Made by a program: the position numbers and the translations under genes. A stretch of DNA of 64,000 nucleotides from Candidula unifasciata (Eukaryota; Mollusca; Gastropoda; Stylommatophora; Geomitridae). Location of the stretch: positions 574,588 through 638,587 of the forward strand of contig CAJHNH020007935.1 of the NCBI GenBank assembly GCA_905116865.2, given 5' to 3'. Positions 20,563 to 32,165 of the stretch are shown piece by piece. Each line of letters starts with the position of its first letter. Position 1 is the first letter of the stretch. The notes under the pieces are model-generated. The model was not told the DNA's origin. It made no database searches and was given only the letters and a program-made list of their open reading frames with translations.

Positions 20563-20697
20563 CAGTTTTGCTTCGGGATTCGAACACATTCCGTTCCGAG
20601 ACTTTGTTCAAATTCTAAATCGTTCGAATTCCAAGAAAAATTGTCCGAATAAAATAATTAAACTAAATGTTTAAATCAAGCGTCGATCACTTGTGGG

Positions 20698-20945
20698 AGT
20701 CCCCGTGGCGGCGCGTCTACACGCTCGCCGCGGATCGGAAGGTCATGGGTTCTCTCCCTGGCGGAGCCAGACTTTTTCAAAAATGACCTTGGCTTCCAGG
20801 TCGACCCAGCCTTGAGTGGGTACCGGGTGCAGTCCCCGGAAGTAGAGACGGTCGGCGTGATGCTGACCACATCACTCATCTTGTGCCGATTAGTCTATAA
20901 AAATATAGGTCTAGCCCTATATTCCCTTTACGCCTAAAGGTGTGG
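20698..20945 (+). repeat. SINE-B copy, full length
   Basis: Head GAGTCCCCGTGGCGGCGCGT, B-box-like CATGGGTTCTCTCCC, core AAATGACCTTGGCTTCCAGG, tail TATAGGTCTAGCCCTATATT and CGCCTAAAGGTGTGGAAAAG. Confidence 0.85.
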
Positions 20946-21094
20946 AAAAGGGTCCTTTACTTTACTTTTCTTACGATCACTTGTAGAAGGCTTGTGGTCA
21001 CTATTTTTTGGTGACAGCCAACTTTCCATGGTACTCTGGTGTTGGAGAAAATTTGTAATATTTCTAAAATATTTGATAATATGATCATTGACCT

Positions 21095-21548
21095 AGTACA
21101 TTGACATATGGCTGTGAAACATGGACCTTAACAGCTGAACTTGAAAGAAAGATACAAGCATTAGAAATACGATGTTTCAGAAAAGTTCTTGGCATATCAT
21201 ACAGAGACCACATTACAAACGAAGACGTGCGCCATAAAATTATACAGCACAGTGGCAACTGTGAACCTCTTTTAACAACAGAGAAAATGAGGAAAATGCA
21301 ATAGAATATACATTTAATAAGATGTAACAGCCTTTCAAAAACAATACTGCAGTGCTCAGTAGAGGAAAAGAGGAGATGCAGACCAAGAAAGATCTGGTTG
21401 CAGAACCTGACTGACTGGACAGGCCTCAGGCATGCAACCATGAAGTCAATCGCAACTGACCACCAAAGATGGAGAAAGCTGATCAGACAGTCAACAGAAA
21501 CTGGTGACCCAACGACACGCAGTGTTACAGAATGATGATCATCATCAT
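21095..21548 (+). pseudogene. LINE-T relic: RT thumb and (ATG/ATC)n end
   Basis: Forward frame TYGCETWTLTAELERKIQAL, then RCFRKVLGISYRDHITNEDV. After a frame break come a 'RRGDADQERSGCRT...DWTG' segment and GATCATCATCATCATC at the 3' end. Standard non-LTR reverse transcriptase thumb blocks. 5' truncated. Confidence 0.8.
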
Positions 21549-22004
21549 CATCTTCATTAAGTAAACTAAAACACCTGTTAACTAGGGCTCTATCAGGGTG
21601 TCACCTCTCGTTTGGATCTTGGTTTGCAGCAGTGCTAATCCTTACAGCTTCCGTCTCTTCTCCCCGGGAAACATGTCGTCTGCAATTTCTGCCTTGTGCT
21701 GCTGGTGAAGTTAGTAAGACTCATTCGCGTGACCGGCACGTGTAGGGTAATGGGTTTCCAAGGCGGGGTTCCAGTTTCGAGGCAACATTTACTTAAAAAT
21801 TCCGTTCGGATTCCAAGTTGTTCAGGTGTTTGAATTGCGAGGTACCACTGTAAAAAATGTTTGGACCTAACGAGTTAGCAAAAAAGACTAGGGACCAAAT
21901 GGGGGACTCTGACAATGTGAAATGACACAAGGAATTCAGAAAAGTATATTATGCTGGAAAGGGGACCTTTTCTTTACACACACACACGCGCGCAAGCACA
22001 CACA

Positions 22005-22075
<71 letters not shown>

Positions 22076-23309
22076 TAGCTGTACCGCCACGCGTTGCTGT
22101 GGCGTAATTTGACTACATGGAAAATAGAGAACATAGAAATGTGTCTTCGCTTCACGCTAGCGATGTACAGAGCAACAGCTAAACCACAGCTAATAAAACT
22201 GGTTACAAAAGTGGTTATTTGGTTATCACATGCTAAAGCTGTTTGTATTTTTATAGGAGACGGAAGTAAAGCTACAACTGTACTTGTAAATAACAAAGTA
22301 AGTCGTAAAAAATAGAAAAGCGGAGGTAGCGTTAGTAAAATATAAACAAATTAGGTAATGAGAACCTGAAAATCACGTGTAAAGCTCTTTAAGTTCTCTT
22401 AAATTTAAGTCATTACCCCCTCCCCTCCCCTCTTCCACCGACTACTGCTCTCTCCCTCTTCGAAGGATTTGAAAATCACTAACTGGCGATATTTTGTTGT
22501 TGCTGTAACTGGCATTGACATACCTGTCCATCTAGACTAAAATAAGGAGCAGGAATTGTAAAAGGTAGTGAATAGGGCTAGTGAAATATTTACCACATCA
22601 TCCTTCAAGTACCAGTACAACTACTAAAATAATGTCACTGCTATCTGTGTTACCATCGGAGTAGACAGAGAGTCGTGAGCCAGAAGATTTAGTTCCGCAT
22701 GGCTAGTGCTGTCGCCACAGACTGGTCAGGTTAGGATGTATAATTTCACTTGCCGACAGAAGAACGCCATAACCTTACCGGCGGTCTTCACATGAGAGCA
22801 CTATGGTGTAACAGCCCAACCACAACTATTACTGCTGCTGCTACTTTAAGTGGGTAAAGCAGTTACTGTGACTTAAAGCTCTCTCAGTTAATAGTTTGCC
22901 CCCCCTCCCCCCTGCCCCCCCCCCCTAAATTCACCGACAACTCTTTCCCACATTGAAGTAGTTGGGAGGGGGGAAAAAAACACTTGAAAAGCAAATGAAC
23001 ACAGGAAAAAAAAAAACCATAATTAGGAAATGAACGCCATTGTAAACAGCACAGCTTAAAATTCCAACACAGATGAAATAACTAAATCTAAATGAAAATA
23101 AATAAAAATCTATAAAATTTCAGCGTAACCATGCAATCGGAAAGTTTAACAATGCAATCATAAGTATGCGAAATGGTCAAATTTAATTATCAAATGGTTT
23201 ACCCATTTACTGGTTTGTTTGTTTTTTTAAATATTAAGGCAACATGACTAGTGCTGTCACCACGACAGAGCAGATGAGGATATTATTTTAGTCCGGGGTA
23301 AAAAAATAA

Positions 23310-23400
23310 ATGAACTACTGCGGATTCGAACCCAGGTCTACCGCACTTGAACCCAGTGTTCTAACCATTCGACCAAGCAGCCACTTAATCGGAACAACGA
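23310..23400 (-). repeat. tRNA-derived SINE head
   Basis: In reverse: GTGGCTGCTTGGTCGAATGG gives A box TGGTCGAATGG, and GACCTGGGTTCGAATCCGCA gives B box GGTTCGAATCC. Both match the pol III consensus. The intervening sequence does not make a convincing anticodon arm, so I call it a SINE head and not a tRNA gene. Confidence 0.6.
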
Positions 23401-23592
23401 AAAGAGAACACAACTATTAGACATATGTGTCCCTACAACTGTGTCGCGATTAAAACACAATTCAAAACCGCAGGCAATTGTTTTCTCGTAGACAGATACT
23501 CCAGATATATTAATGAAATAGAAATCGCACGTGTCTAACACGGTTAATGAAGTTAATGTCGCAGTCACTGTCTCCCCCGACGTCGAGATAGT

Positions 23593-23606
23593 CCCCCCCC
23601 CCCCCC

Positions 23607-23663
<57 letters not shown>
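23593..23663 (+). repeat. Poly-C run of about 70 bp
   Basis: A C run interrupted once by A at about 23607. The complementary G run could form G-quadruplexes. It may also mark an assembly-prone site. Confidence 0.9.
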
Positions 23664-24046
23664 ATCGAAGGTTGTTTGAAAAAAAAAACAGAAAATAGAA
23701 ATCGTGTTTAATATGGTTGTTGTGGCAAATATAGAGATAGTCTTGTTTGCTGTACCACGACCTACTCTATGTATTAGTATTAGAGAAGGCGTTGGCTGCA
23801 CGTATAACTCGCCGGCGAATGGTAAATACGGCGCATGCGCAATTACTAACGTGGCTATAATTAGAAATCACTAAAGTTATAAATATTAGTTGCGTATATT
23901 TTGGCATTAATTGTGGTCACCTATCTCTAACAGTGACAGGTTGAATTTCAAACCACGACGGTTCAAAATCCGGTATCACAACTAACATATCCTGAAAATT
24001 TCAGCTAAATCGGTTCAGTAGTTTCCGAGTCTATAGGGGTGAAACA

Positions 24047-24111
<65 letters not shown>

Positions 24112-24129
24112 AAACAGGTGCGCACAACG

Positions 24130-24345
24130 CAGACAAGAGAATAGTAGTAGTACATTTTACCCCACAAGGACATGACATCACACAAGCGATAAACACCCCA
24201 TGACACAAAGTGCTACCATGCGGATGAGGATCACCCGTGGAGAGGTCCCGGAAACCGCTTTTAGCCATTAGACCATATTTATGGCCGGGCTATATTGCGG
24301 TCCCTGGCAAGAGCCAGAGTGGGACGCTTCAAAATAACAAAAAAC
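24130..24345 (-). repeat. SINE-F copy
   Basis: Plus-strand words ACATCACACAAGCGATAAAC, ACACAAAGTGCTACCATGCG and ATATTGCGGTCCCTGGCAAG are shared with 45380, 45630 and 56655. In reverse a TGGTCTAATGG A box precedes CTGAAAGCGG-like sequence, suggesting a tRNA-derived head. Confidence 0.75.
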
Positions 24346-24640
24346 TGCATTCCACAAACGGATGACCAATATTGCAGAAATATATTAGACAGACACAGAG
24401 ACAAACATATAGACAGACATAGAGATGGGAACTCAGAAAACAACGCTAAGCATTGGCATCTAATGAAAGGAGAAATGAGATATACGCCAGTGAGAAACAA
24501 TTTCCTGAAACTCTATATATTCCAAGCAGACAATCTCAGAAATAGACTAAACGCCCTGATAATGAAACGTACCCCAGACAGATTACCTATTCAAAACAAT
24601 GAAATCGGGAACGCGGGTGGTCTATGAGGAACCAAGGTTG
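24346..24640 (+). other. Open stretch of unknown origin
   Basis: A continuous frame from within SINE-F runs on for about 95 codons (QYCRNILDRHRDKHIDRHRD; FLKLYIFQADNLRNRLNAL). It has no start context, splice signals or recognised domain. His/Arg-rich composition comes from AGACA-type sequence. Possibly part of an unidentified transposon. Confidence 0.3.
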
Positions 24641-25226
24641 GTGAAGGGGAAGCTATCCTGGAAAGGACGGGTATGATACAATACTGCCTTCAAACAAAGA
24701 ATCAGAGAAATAAATGATAGGTAACTATTTATAAGTACCTGGCCCAGGAGAGCTAACGTCTACATAAAAACTCAAATATGTTTATAGTGAGTTTGAGTGT
24801 GTGAATGGGGTGGGGGTTAGAGGGGATGAAATGAAAGACAGTGAGGGGAGATGAGCCTGTCTATACTATGTGTGGTAATTCAGCAGCAATGACAGAATTA
24901 CGACTTTGTTCGTTGCTGTTGTTGGTGTTGCTTTTGTTGTTACAGTTGCTGCTGCTGTTGTTGCTGTTGCATCTGTTCTTGCCGCTGTTATTGTTGCTGT
25001 TGCTGCCAATGTCTCAGAGTTGCCAATTCTCGTCACCAAGTTTGTGTGTGTGTGCAGTACACACCGGTCAGCAGTAGTGGCACGTTTTGTTGCATCATTA
25101 GTGTGTGTGTGTGTGTGTGTGGGTGTGTGTTTTTCAGCGCTACTGTAATAGACACTTTGTGGTGAGTACCGGTGCCATTTAGACACTCTACGGCTAGTAC
25201 CAGCACCAATTTTAAATACTCTCTAG

Positions 25227-25423
25227 CAGTGGTTCTCAAACTTTTTAATGTGGTGACCCTTTAATTCAGTTCCTCATAATGTGGTGACCCCCAGCCATAA
25301 AGTTATTTTTGTCGCTACTTCATAACTTCAGTCAGTATGTGTTTTCCAACAGTCTTAGGCGATCCATGTCAAATGGTCGTTTGACCCACCAAAGGGTCGC
25401 TACCCATAGGTTAAGAACCGCTG
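25227..25423. mobile_element. SPIN/Charlie-like hAT MITE
   Basis: Left end CAGTGGTTCTCAAACTTTTT; the right end in reverse is CAGCGGTTCTTAACC. The inside has GTGGTGACCCCCAGCCATAA, TTTTTGTCGCTACTTCATAA and TGTGTTTTCCAACAGTCTTA. This is the structure of SPIN/OposCharlie-type hAT miniature elements known from mammals and other animals. Flanks CTCTCTAG and CCCTATAC match at 5 of 8 positions, so the TSD is weak. Non-coding. Confidence 0.85.
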
Positions 25424-25840
25424 CCCTATACCATATACCAGCACCGATGCCTACAACCGTCCAATTCGCCTTTAGCAGTACCCCGAAGAATAACTTCCCA
25501 CAAACAAATTCAGTCGATTAACTTGGCCAAGCCAGGCGAGATTCCCACCTAACAATGCTGACAGGAAATCTGATAATAAGCACAAAACAGAAAAAGACAC
25601 TCAAGATAAAGAGGGTGGAGCGTCAAGAATGCCTCCTCTGACTCTGTGGAGCTCGCCGTGTCTGGAGGATGAAAGGAGAGAAGCTTATCTACCCTCAAAG
25701 TCCGGGAGTATGAGGGAAGAACGTATCACTGTTTATCTACAGCCGGGAGGAAAGGCCTCGCAGATATATTTCTTATACATAAAGTGCGTATAAATAATCT
25801 TCAAATGCGAGATCGCAGTGGTTCTTAAACTAACCCTCTC

Positions 25841-27058
<1,218 letters not shown>

Positions 27059-27309
27059 ATTTGGAGTTTTTTTTTTCTTTCGCCCTCCGCTCAGATATTC
27101 TGCTATACAGTGTTGCCTAAGAGCATTCTTACTAGATGACCATACCACTTCATACTGGGTTTTTTTTTTTTTTCAGTACAATTCGAGCATGGTCTTGTTC
27201 CACTTTTTTCTTTAATGCCTCTATTCGTAACCCCGACCCATAGTGTTTACTGTCTTCACTGGGGCCAAATATACAAAAATATTAGAAACACATACTGTGC
27301 TAAGATCGG

Positions 27310-27522
27310 CGGCGTCTGTGGCTTATGCGCTTCGCAATGCAGTGGTATGGGTTCGATTCCAGCTGCGGTCATTGCGCCTTGCCTTGGTTTCGACAGTGGT
27401 ATCGAGAAGCAATCTAAAAAGCAATGGCAAACTACTGGACTTAAACTTGCCTAAAAAAAACACAAGAGCCAAAAAATGTTGGGGTTGGTTCTGCAACGTC
27501 CTGTAAAGGATACGCAACTAAC
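27310..27522 (+). repeat. SINE-A copy
   Basis: Head GTCTGTGGCTTATGCGCTTC, B box GGTTCGATTCC, core TGGTTTCGACAGTGGTATCG, tail AGGATACGCAACTAAC. Confidence 0.9.
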
Positions 27523-28147
27523 TTAACTGTCTTGGGTTTTTAGAGTTCCAGCTAAAATTAAATTTGGTCAGACACTTTCAAGAAATCTGGCTTGTCTAAT
27601 TGTCACTGATACTGTTATTTTATACCACTGTGAAGGTAATTCATTGATGAATGTCCATATCGAATATATCGTCAATAGCATCTCTTACGTAATCTCCTTC
27701 TGGTACTGACAGATTTAAGACATTTGCTGTGGGAGACGAGTGTCTGTGGGTGTAATGTTGCTTCTTAAATCAACCATACCCGATGACAAGCATCCTATTT
27801 CTTAGGATGGAAAGGGTTAATTGTATGTGCCCAGATTCGTGCTAGTCGACGTCTGTCTCCTCCTGCAATAGATATATCTCCCGCTTTTGTTCTGTCTATG
27901 CCTTTGTGAAGTTTTCTTTGTCAATGTATTTCAGTTTCCGAGACATGATTCTGTGTGTTGTGTGCCAGATTTCTTTGTTGCCCAAGCCTTGAATATCCAC
28001 GGTGAAGATGCCAAAATGGCATCTCTCCAGTAAATTGTGACTGTAGTGGATCGTCAACACTCCCTATCTGCAGCTCTTTCTGCTCAGTTCATGTAGAAGT
28101 AGCGGTGGGTGTAACCATGGGTGAGTAGTTAGTGATAAAAAAAAAAA
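27523..28147. other. Interval with no gene recognised
   Basis: Unique-looking sequence with scattered short open frames. No repeat family, RNA or domain was recognised. Confidence 0.5.
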
Positions 28148-28372
28148 GTTGCGTATCCTTTACAGGACGTTGCAGAACCAATTTCAGCATTTTTGGCCTG
28201 TTGTGGTTTTTCTAGGCAAATTTTACGTTCAGTAGGTTGCCACTGATCTAAACGGTCAGCTTTCTGTACCACTGTTGAAACCAACGCAGGACAAATCGTC
28301 CGCAGCTGGGTTCGAACCTGTCACCCCGGCATAACGAAGCGCATTCGCAGCGCCTAAGCGACAGACTCCAAC
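28148..28372 (-). repeat. SINE-A copy
   Basis: Reverse: GTTGCGTATCCTTTACAGGA at the left, GAAACCAACGCAGGAC in the middle, and head at the right (B box from GGGTTCGAACC; GCGCATTCGCAGCGCCTAAG). Confidence 0.88.
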
Positions 28373-28952
28373 AGTTAGTGATTAGTGAACTCTATAATCA
28401 CAGAACTCCGGACATTCTCTTAGGTGCTCCAATCTCCACATCAATAGCTCCACAAGAATTAAACAATTGGTTACGCCAGTTCTGTGTTGATTAATTATAG
28501 CCTTGTGCCCTTGGTAACATGTCCAGCTGTGGCTGCTTCAGGTTGCACACCCCATGTCCACCAACCTGGGAAAGGATACTGAATCCTGCATGCTATCGTA
28601 ACTGTCTTCGCGATATGCACACTCGCATGACACTAATGTCATACCTCCCATTCAGTGCCAGACCAGCAATAGTAAACGCTTTGCCCATCTGACATCCCCC
28701 AGCATATACGTTAATACATTTTATATTTTAAATTTATAATTATTATTTTTTTCAGCATGCAATGACAATTATAATTATTATTATTCATGTGCAGTTAAAC
28801 AAGACTTGAGCTCCACCCCTGGTCCGAAAGAGTTAGGAAACCCGCTGAACCTCACTGGTGTTAGAGATTGGGGCTTGTAATTCTTCCACATAAACGAAGA
28901 ATTCCCAGTAAGCGCGAGTCATAAGCTCGCGTTGTACAGCCCGCCAAAATAT

Positions 28953-29004
28953 ATCGTTTCTCAGCCTTTTGGCTAAGATCAAAGTGTAGTATCTGTTCTT
29001 ATCA
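28953..29004 (+). pseudogene. U2 snRNA 5' fragment
   Basis: 52 nt match the 5' end of U2 snRNA: ATCGTTTCTCAGCCTTTTGG, CTAAGATCAAAGTGTAGTAT, CTGTTCTTATCA. Against U2 as I know it there are two substitutions and one inserted A. The branch-point recognition word GTAGTA is intact. The match stops before the U2 stem IIa and Sm-site regions, so this is not a working U2 gene. It is a truncated pseudogene or the head of a U2-derived SINE. A 6-bp-stem hairpin (CGCGAG/CTCGCG) lies about 40 bp upstream. Confidence 0.85.
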
Positions 29005-29330
29005 TCAGCATCCCTGTGTCACATATCTTAAGGGGCAGGGGGCTTCAAAGGGCTCAAGTCTGGTTTAACTGAGCCATAATAATGATATTTGTTAATATTA
29101 TTATTGCGCTATTAAATAATACTTAGGCCCCTCCACCACCCTTAGAAAATTATTGTAGATGGTGGGAGCTGGCGATTATAAGGACAAAATACTAATTTAG
29201 AGAATGGAAAAAAATGGCTGTGAGGCTAAAAAAGAGACCATGAGAAATTACTAAAAGTCCACGAAAAAAATCACAGCACTAACCCGGGACCCCCAGCACT
29301 CAAGGCAGACACTTTACTTGAAACCACTCA

Positions 29331-29394
<64 letters not shown>

Positions 29395-30714
29395 TCTAGT
29401 ACAGAAAAATTGAGAGACAAACTGAGTAAGAAAAAAAAGTGCATAGGAAAAGCACACGAGAAGTTAGTTTAATATCAAGGCCATTTAAGGGACAATGAAA
29501 TGAAGTAGAACAGAGAAACACAGTGACAGGCTCAAGAAAGAGGTGGGAAGGGTCAATTTAAAAACAAAAGGTAAGAAACGATTAAACTTGATGAAAGAGA
29601 GATTGACGTTTTTAGGGATAAAATAATAAAGTAAAAAAAGAGAGATCGAGTGACAGACTTGACATAAATTTAACAAAAATAATAATAAAGTAAAACATGG
29701 AAGTCAAATGAAGGTAAGACAGACAAAAACAAACAAGTCAAGAAAAAAGAACAAAGGCGGCAGAAAAAGGTTAATAAGATGAGGCGTTTTACGGTAGAAT
29801 AACAAAGCACAGCATGTGGAAGAAATCAAAACTGCATCCCTGCCGCTTTGGCAGACACTACCGGAAGGAGATTCGTTTTACCCTTCACCTCTTCCCGAGG
29901 TCCTAATTGGTGCAAACGGAACAACACCGGATGTGGTGCCAGTGATAAAAGCGAAAATTGACCATCAATTTCCCAGCTCCGTCTTTCTGTAGTAAAGAAT
30001 AATTGAATGCAAGCACCGAGCTAGTATTAAACTGCATTAACATCTCGACCCGAAACAGCTTACTGGCGGTAACCCAACCCAGGGTACCGTCTCTGAATAA
30101 CGGGACAGCGTTTGTCAGCGGTTCTAAAACAGGGCCGCGCGGTAGATTATTTTTCGATATGAGTTAAGTTGCTGCCCCCTAATTGTTTCACGCTGTCAGA
30201 TCAAGAGTTCAAATTGTATATGATTTCGCTGCTTATGCCGCCCCCTTGCGGTGGCGCCTGGTGTGGCCGCTTCTCGGAATCGTAACATGGCACGGTCCTG
30301 GTTCTCATACGAATGAGGACATCTACTTTCAAGGAAGATTTTTGAGGTTTGACGCCACATTTAAAGGAAATATTTCCGGGTTTTGGAAATAGAGGGAATG
30401 TGCAGGGGGAGGTGGTGAGACTGATATACAGACAACGATATCGCGACATTTTCAAAAAGACTTTGGTTTCTTCAGCCTCTTCCCCCTAAAAAATGTATAC
30501 AGGTTTTGAGAACCCCGCCCCACTAATGTTTTCAAAGTGCCTCTTTTCGTAATTTAAAGAATGCACAACTGTATTCCATGTTTCTTTTATTATTCTCCAT
30601 TTTAATCAGATACATCAAAAACCCCTACTTAATGTTGTACCGTGACTTAAATCGTTTAATTATTATTTGACTTTATTTTCATTTTTTTTTTTTTTTTTAT
30701 CTCTGCTCCTGGAA
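29005..30714. other. Interval with (CA)n and a SINE-D trace, no gene recognised
   Basis: (CA)n at 29332-29388. A reverse SINE-D head trace lies just before it (GGGACCCCCAGCACTCAAGG at 29287). The rest is purine-rich sequence without a recognised feature. Confidence 0.55.
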
Positions 30715-31760
30715 TGTCTCACAGCGACAGGGCAGAGAGAATTCTCTAGAACGGGGGAATGCCTCACTGCTTCAGGGCAGAGAGAATTCTCTAGAAGGGG
30801 GGAATGCCTCACAGCGTCAGGACAGGGAGAGATCTCTGGAAGGGGGAATACCTCAAAGCGTCAGGACAGGGAGAGATCTCTAGAACGGGGGAATGCCTCA
30901 CAGCGTCAGGGCAGGGAGAGATCTCTAGAACGGGGAGAATGCCTCACATCGTCAGGGCAGGGAGAGATCTCCGAAAGGGGAAATGCCTCACAGCATCAGG
31001 GCAGGGAGAGACCTCTGGAACGGGGAGAATGCCTCACAGCATCAGGGCAGGGAGAGATCTCTGGAACGGGGGGAATGCCTCACAGAATCAGGACAGGGAG
31101 AGATCTCTGGAACGGGGGAATACCTCACAGCATCAGGGCAGGGAGAGACCTCTGGAACGGGGGGTATGCCTCACAGCATCAGGGCAGGGAGAGACCTCTG
31201 GAGCGGGGGAATACCTCACATCGTCAGGGCAGGGAGAGATCTCTGGAACGGGGGGAATACCTCACAGCGTCAGGGCAGGGAGAGATCTCTGGAACGGGGA
31301 GAATACCTCACAGCGTCAGGGCAGGGAGAGATCTCTGGAACGGGGTAATGCCTCACAGCGTCAGGGCAGGGAGAGATCTCTGGAACGGGGTAATGTCTCA
31401 CATCGTCAGGGCAGGGAGGGATCTCTGGAACGGGGGTAATGCCTCACATCGTCAGGGCAGGGAGGGATCTCTGGAACGGGGTAATGCCACACAGCGTCAG
31501 GGCAGGGAGGGATCTCTGGAACGGGGGAAGGCCTCACAGCGTCAGGGCAGGGAGGGATCTCTGGAACGGGGTAATGCCTCACAGCGTCAGGGCAGGGAGA
31601 GATCTCTGGAACGGGGTAATGCCACACAGCGTCAGGGCAGGGAGGGATCTCTGGAACGGGGTAATGCCTCACAGTGTCAGGGCAGGGAGGGATCTCTGGA
31701 ACGGGGGTAATGCCTCACAGTGTCAGGGCAGGGAGGGATCTCTGGAACGGGGGAATGCCT
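30715..31760 (+). repeat. 45/46-bp GC-rich minisatellite, about 23 copies
   Basis: Units read CCTCACAGCGTCAGGGCAGG, GAGAGATCTCTGGAACGGGG and TAATG. Unit length alternates between 45 and 46 bp by one G, so the long open frames (such as SLERGNASQRQG repeats) slip from frame to frame. Left units have ATTCTCTAGAA, middle units GAGATCTCTGG and right units GGGATCTCTGG, showing spread of variants along the array. Confidence 0.93.
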
Positions 31761-31819
31761 CATAAAAGGCTGGTACAATGTCTCATGTCGTAATCTTAAA
31801 GACGGCACCAACATGCTTT

Positions 31820-32165
31820 ACTAGGTTCAACACCTAGTGGGTAATCAACAGGCAGATAGATTGGCTGGATCTGCACCACTGGGTAGTGAATTGATACATG
31901 ACAAGGCAGATGTGGTCAGGGCTCTTTGGGAGCAAGAAACGGAATCAGTAGAGAAACAAGATTATTATGGCCTGGAGAGAATGAGGTACCTGGGTGTAAC
32001 CAGAGGGTCTAACCGGCTGACTACACGGAAAGAAAAGGCAAGACGGACATTTATTCAGGTTGTGACCGGTACCATCAGTATTGGAACTCTGCGCTGGCTG
32101 CTGAAGATGAGGACGGAGCATGCATGGTAATGCCCTGAGTGTTGTGATGTCAATTCTGGACTCAA
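31820..32165 (+). pseudogene. LINE-J relic: RNase H end and 3' tail
   Basis: Forward frame NQQADRLAGSAPLGSELIHD, then KADVVRALWEQ and a LAAEDGNG-like end (TLRWLLKMRTEHAW). It matches the reverse copy at 35664. The 3' end GTGATGTCAATTC matches the family ending. It directly follows the 45-bp minisatellite. Confidence 0.8.

Larger units (their letters stand above)
20563..21850. mobile_element. Second pogo/Tigger-like transposon with nested repeats, TA flanks
   Basis: Left end CAGTTTTGCTTCGGGATTCG; the right end in reverse is CAGTGGTACCTCGCAATTCA. These are diverged inverted repeats that continue with GAACAC/AAACAC and related words. Both ends are flanked by TA (20561-20562 and 21851-21852). 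The 1288 bp contain a SINE-B (20698-20945) and a LINE-T piece (21095-21545). No transposase domain recognised. Confidence 0.65.
22010..24108. mobile_element. 2-kb repeat bounded by (TA)n on both sides
   Basis: (TA)n at 22011-22073 is followed by CTAGCTGTACCGCCACGCGT then TGCTGTGGCG. The other end reads CAGCTAAATCGGTTCAGTAG then TTTCCGAGTCTATAG and ACAAACA before (TA)n at 24048-24108. Elements with CTAGCTGT...GGTTCAGTAGTTT ends joined to microsatellites are widespread in invertebrate genomes. I cannot assign a clade. The interior includes a tRNA-like head (23310-23395) and a poly-C run (23593-23663). No clear coding region. Confidence 0.6.

Noticed and set aside
21851..21880. Resumption of the Penelope-like relic after the pogo/Tigger insertion
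   Set aside because: Only about 12 bp resemble the copy at 2500, and about 30 bp would be missing. Too weak to assert.
23310..23400. Possible tRNA gene on the minus strand
   Set aside because: A and B boxes match, but no convincing cloverleaf could be drawn. It lies inside a repeat.
24295..24627. Open frame of 110 codons
   Set aside because: Begins inside SINE-F, has no domain, and its composition follows AGACA-type sequence.
28889..28945. CGCGAG/CTCGCG hairpin upstream of the U2 fragment as a promoter or processing element
   Set aside because: A 6-bp stem can occur by chance, and no proximal sequence element or other snRNA promoter could be recognised.
30667..31710. Open frame of 347 codons across the 45-bp repeat
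   Set aside because: The unit alternates between 45 and 46 bp, so the frame drifts between peptides. No start context, signal or splice support.
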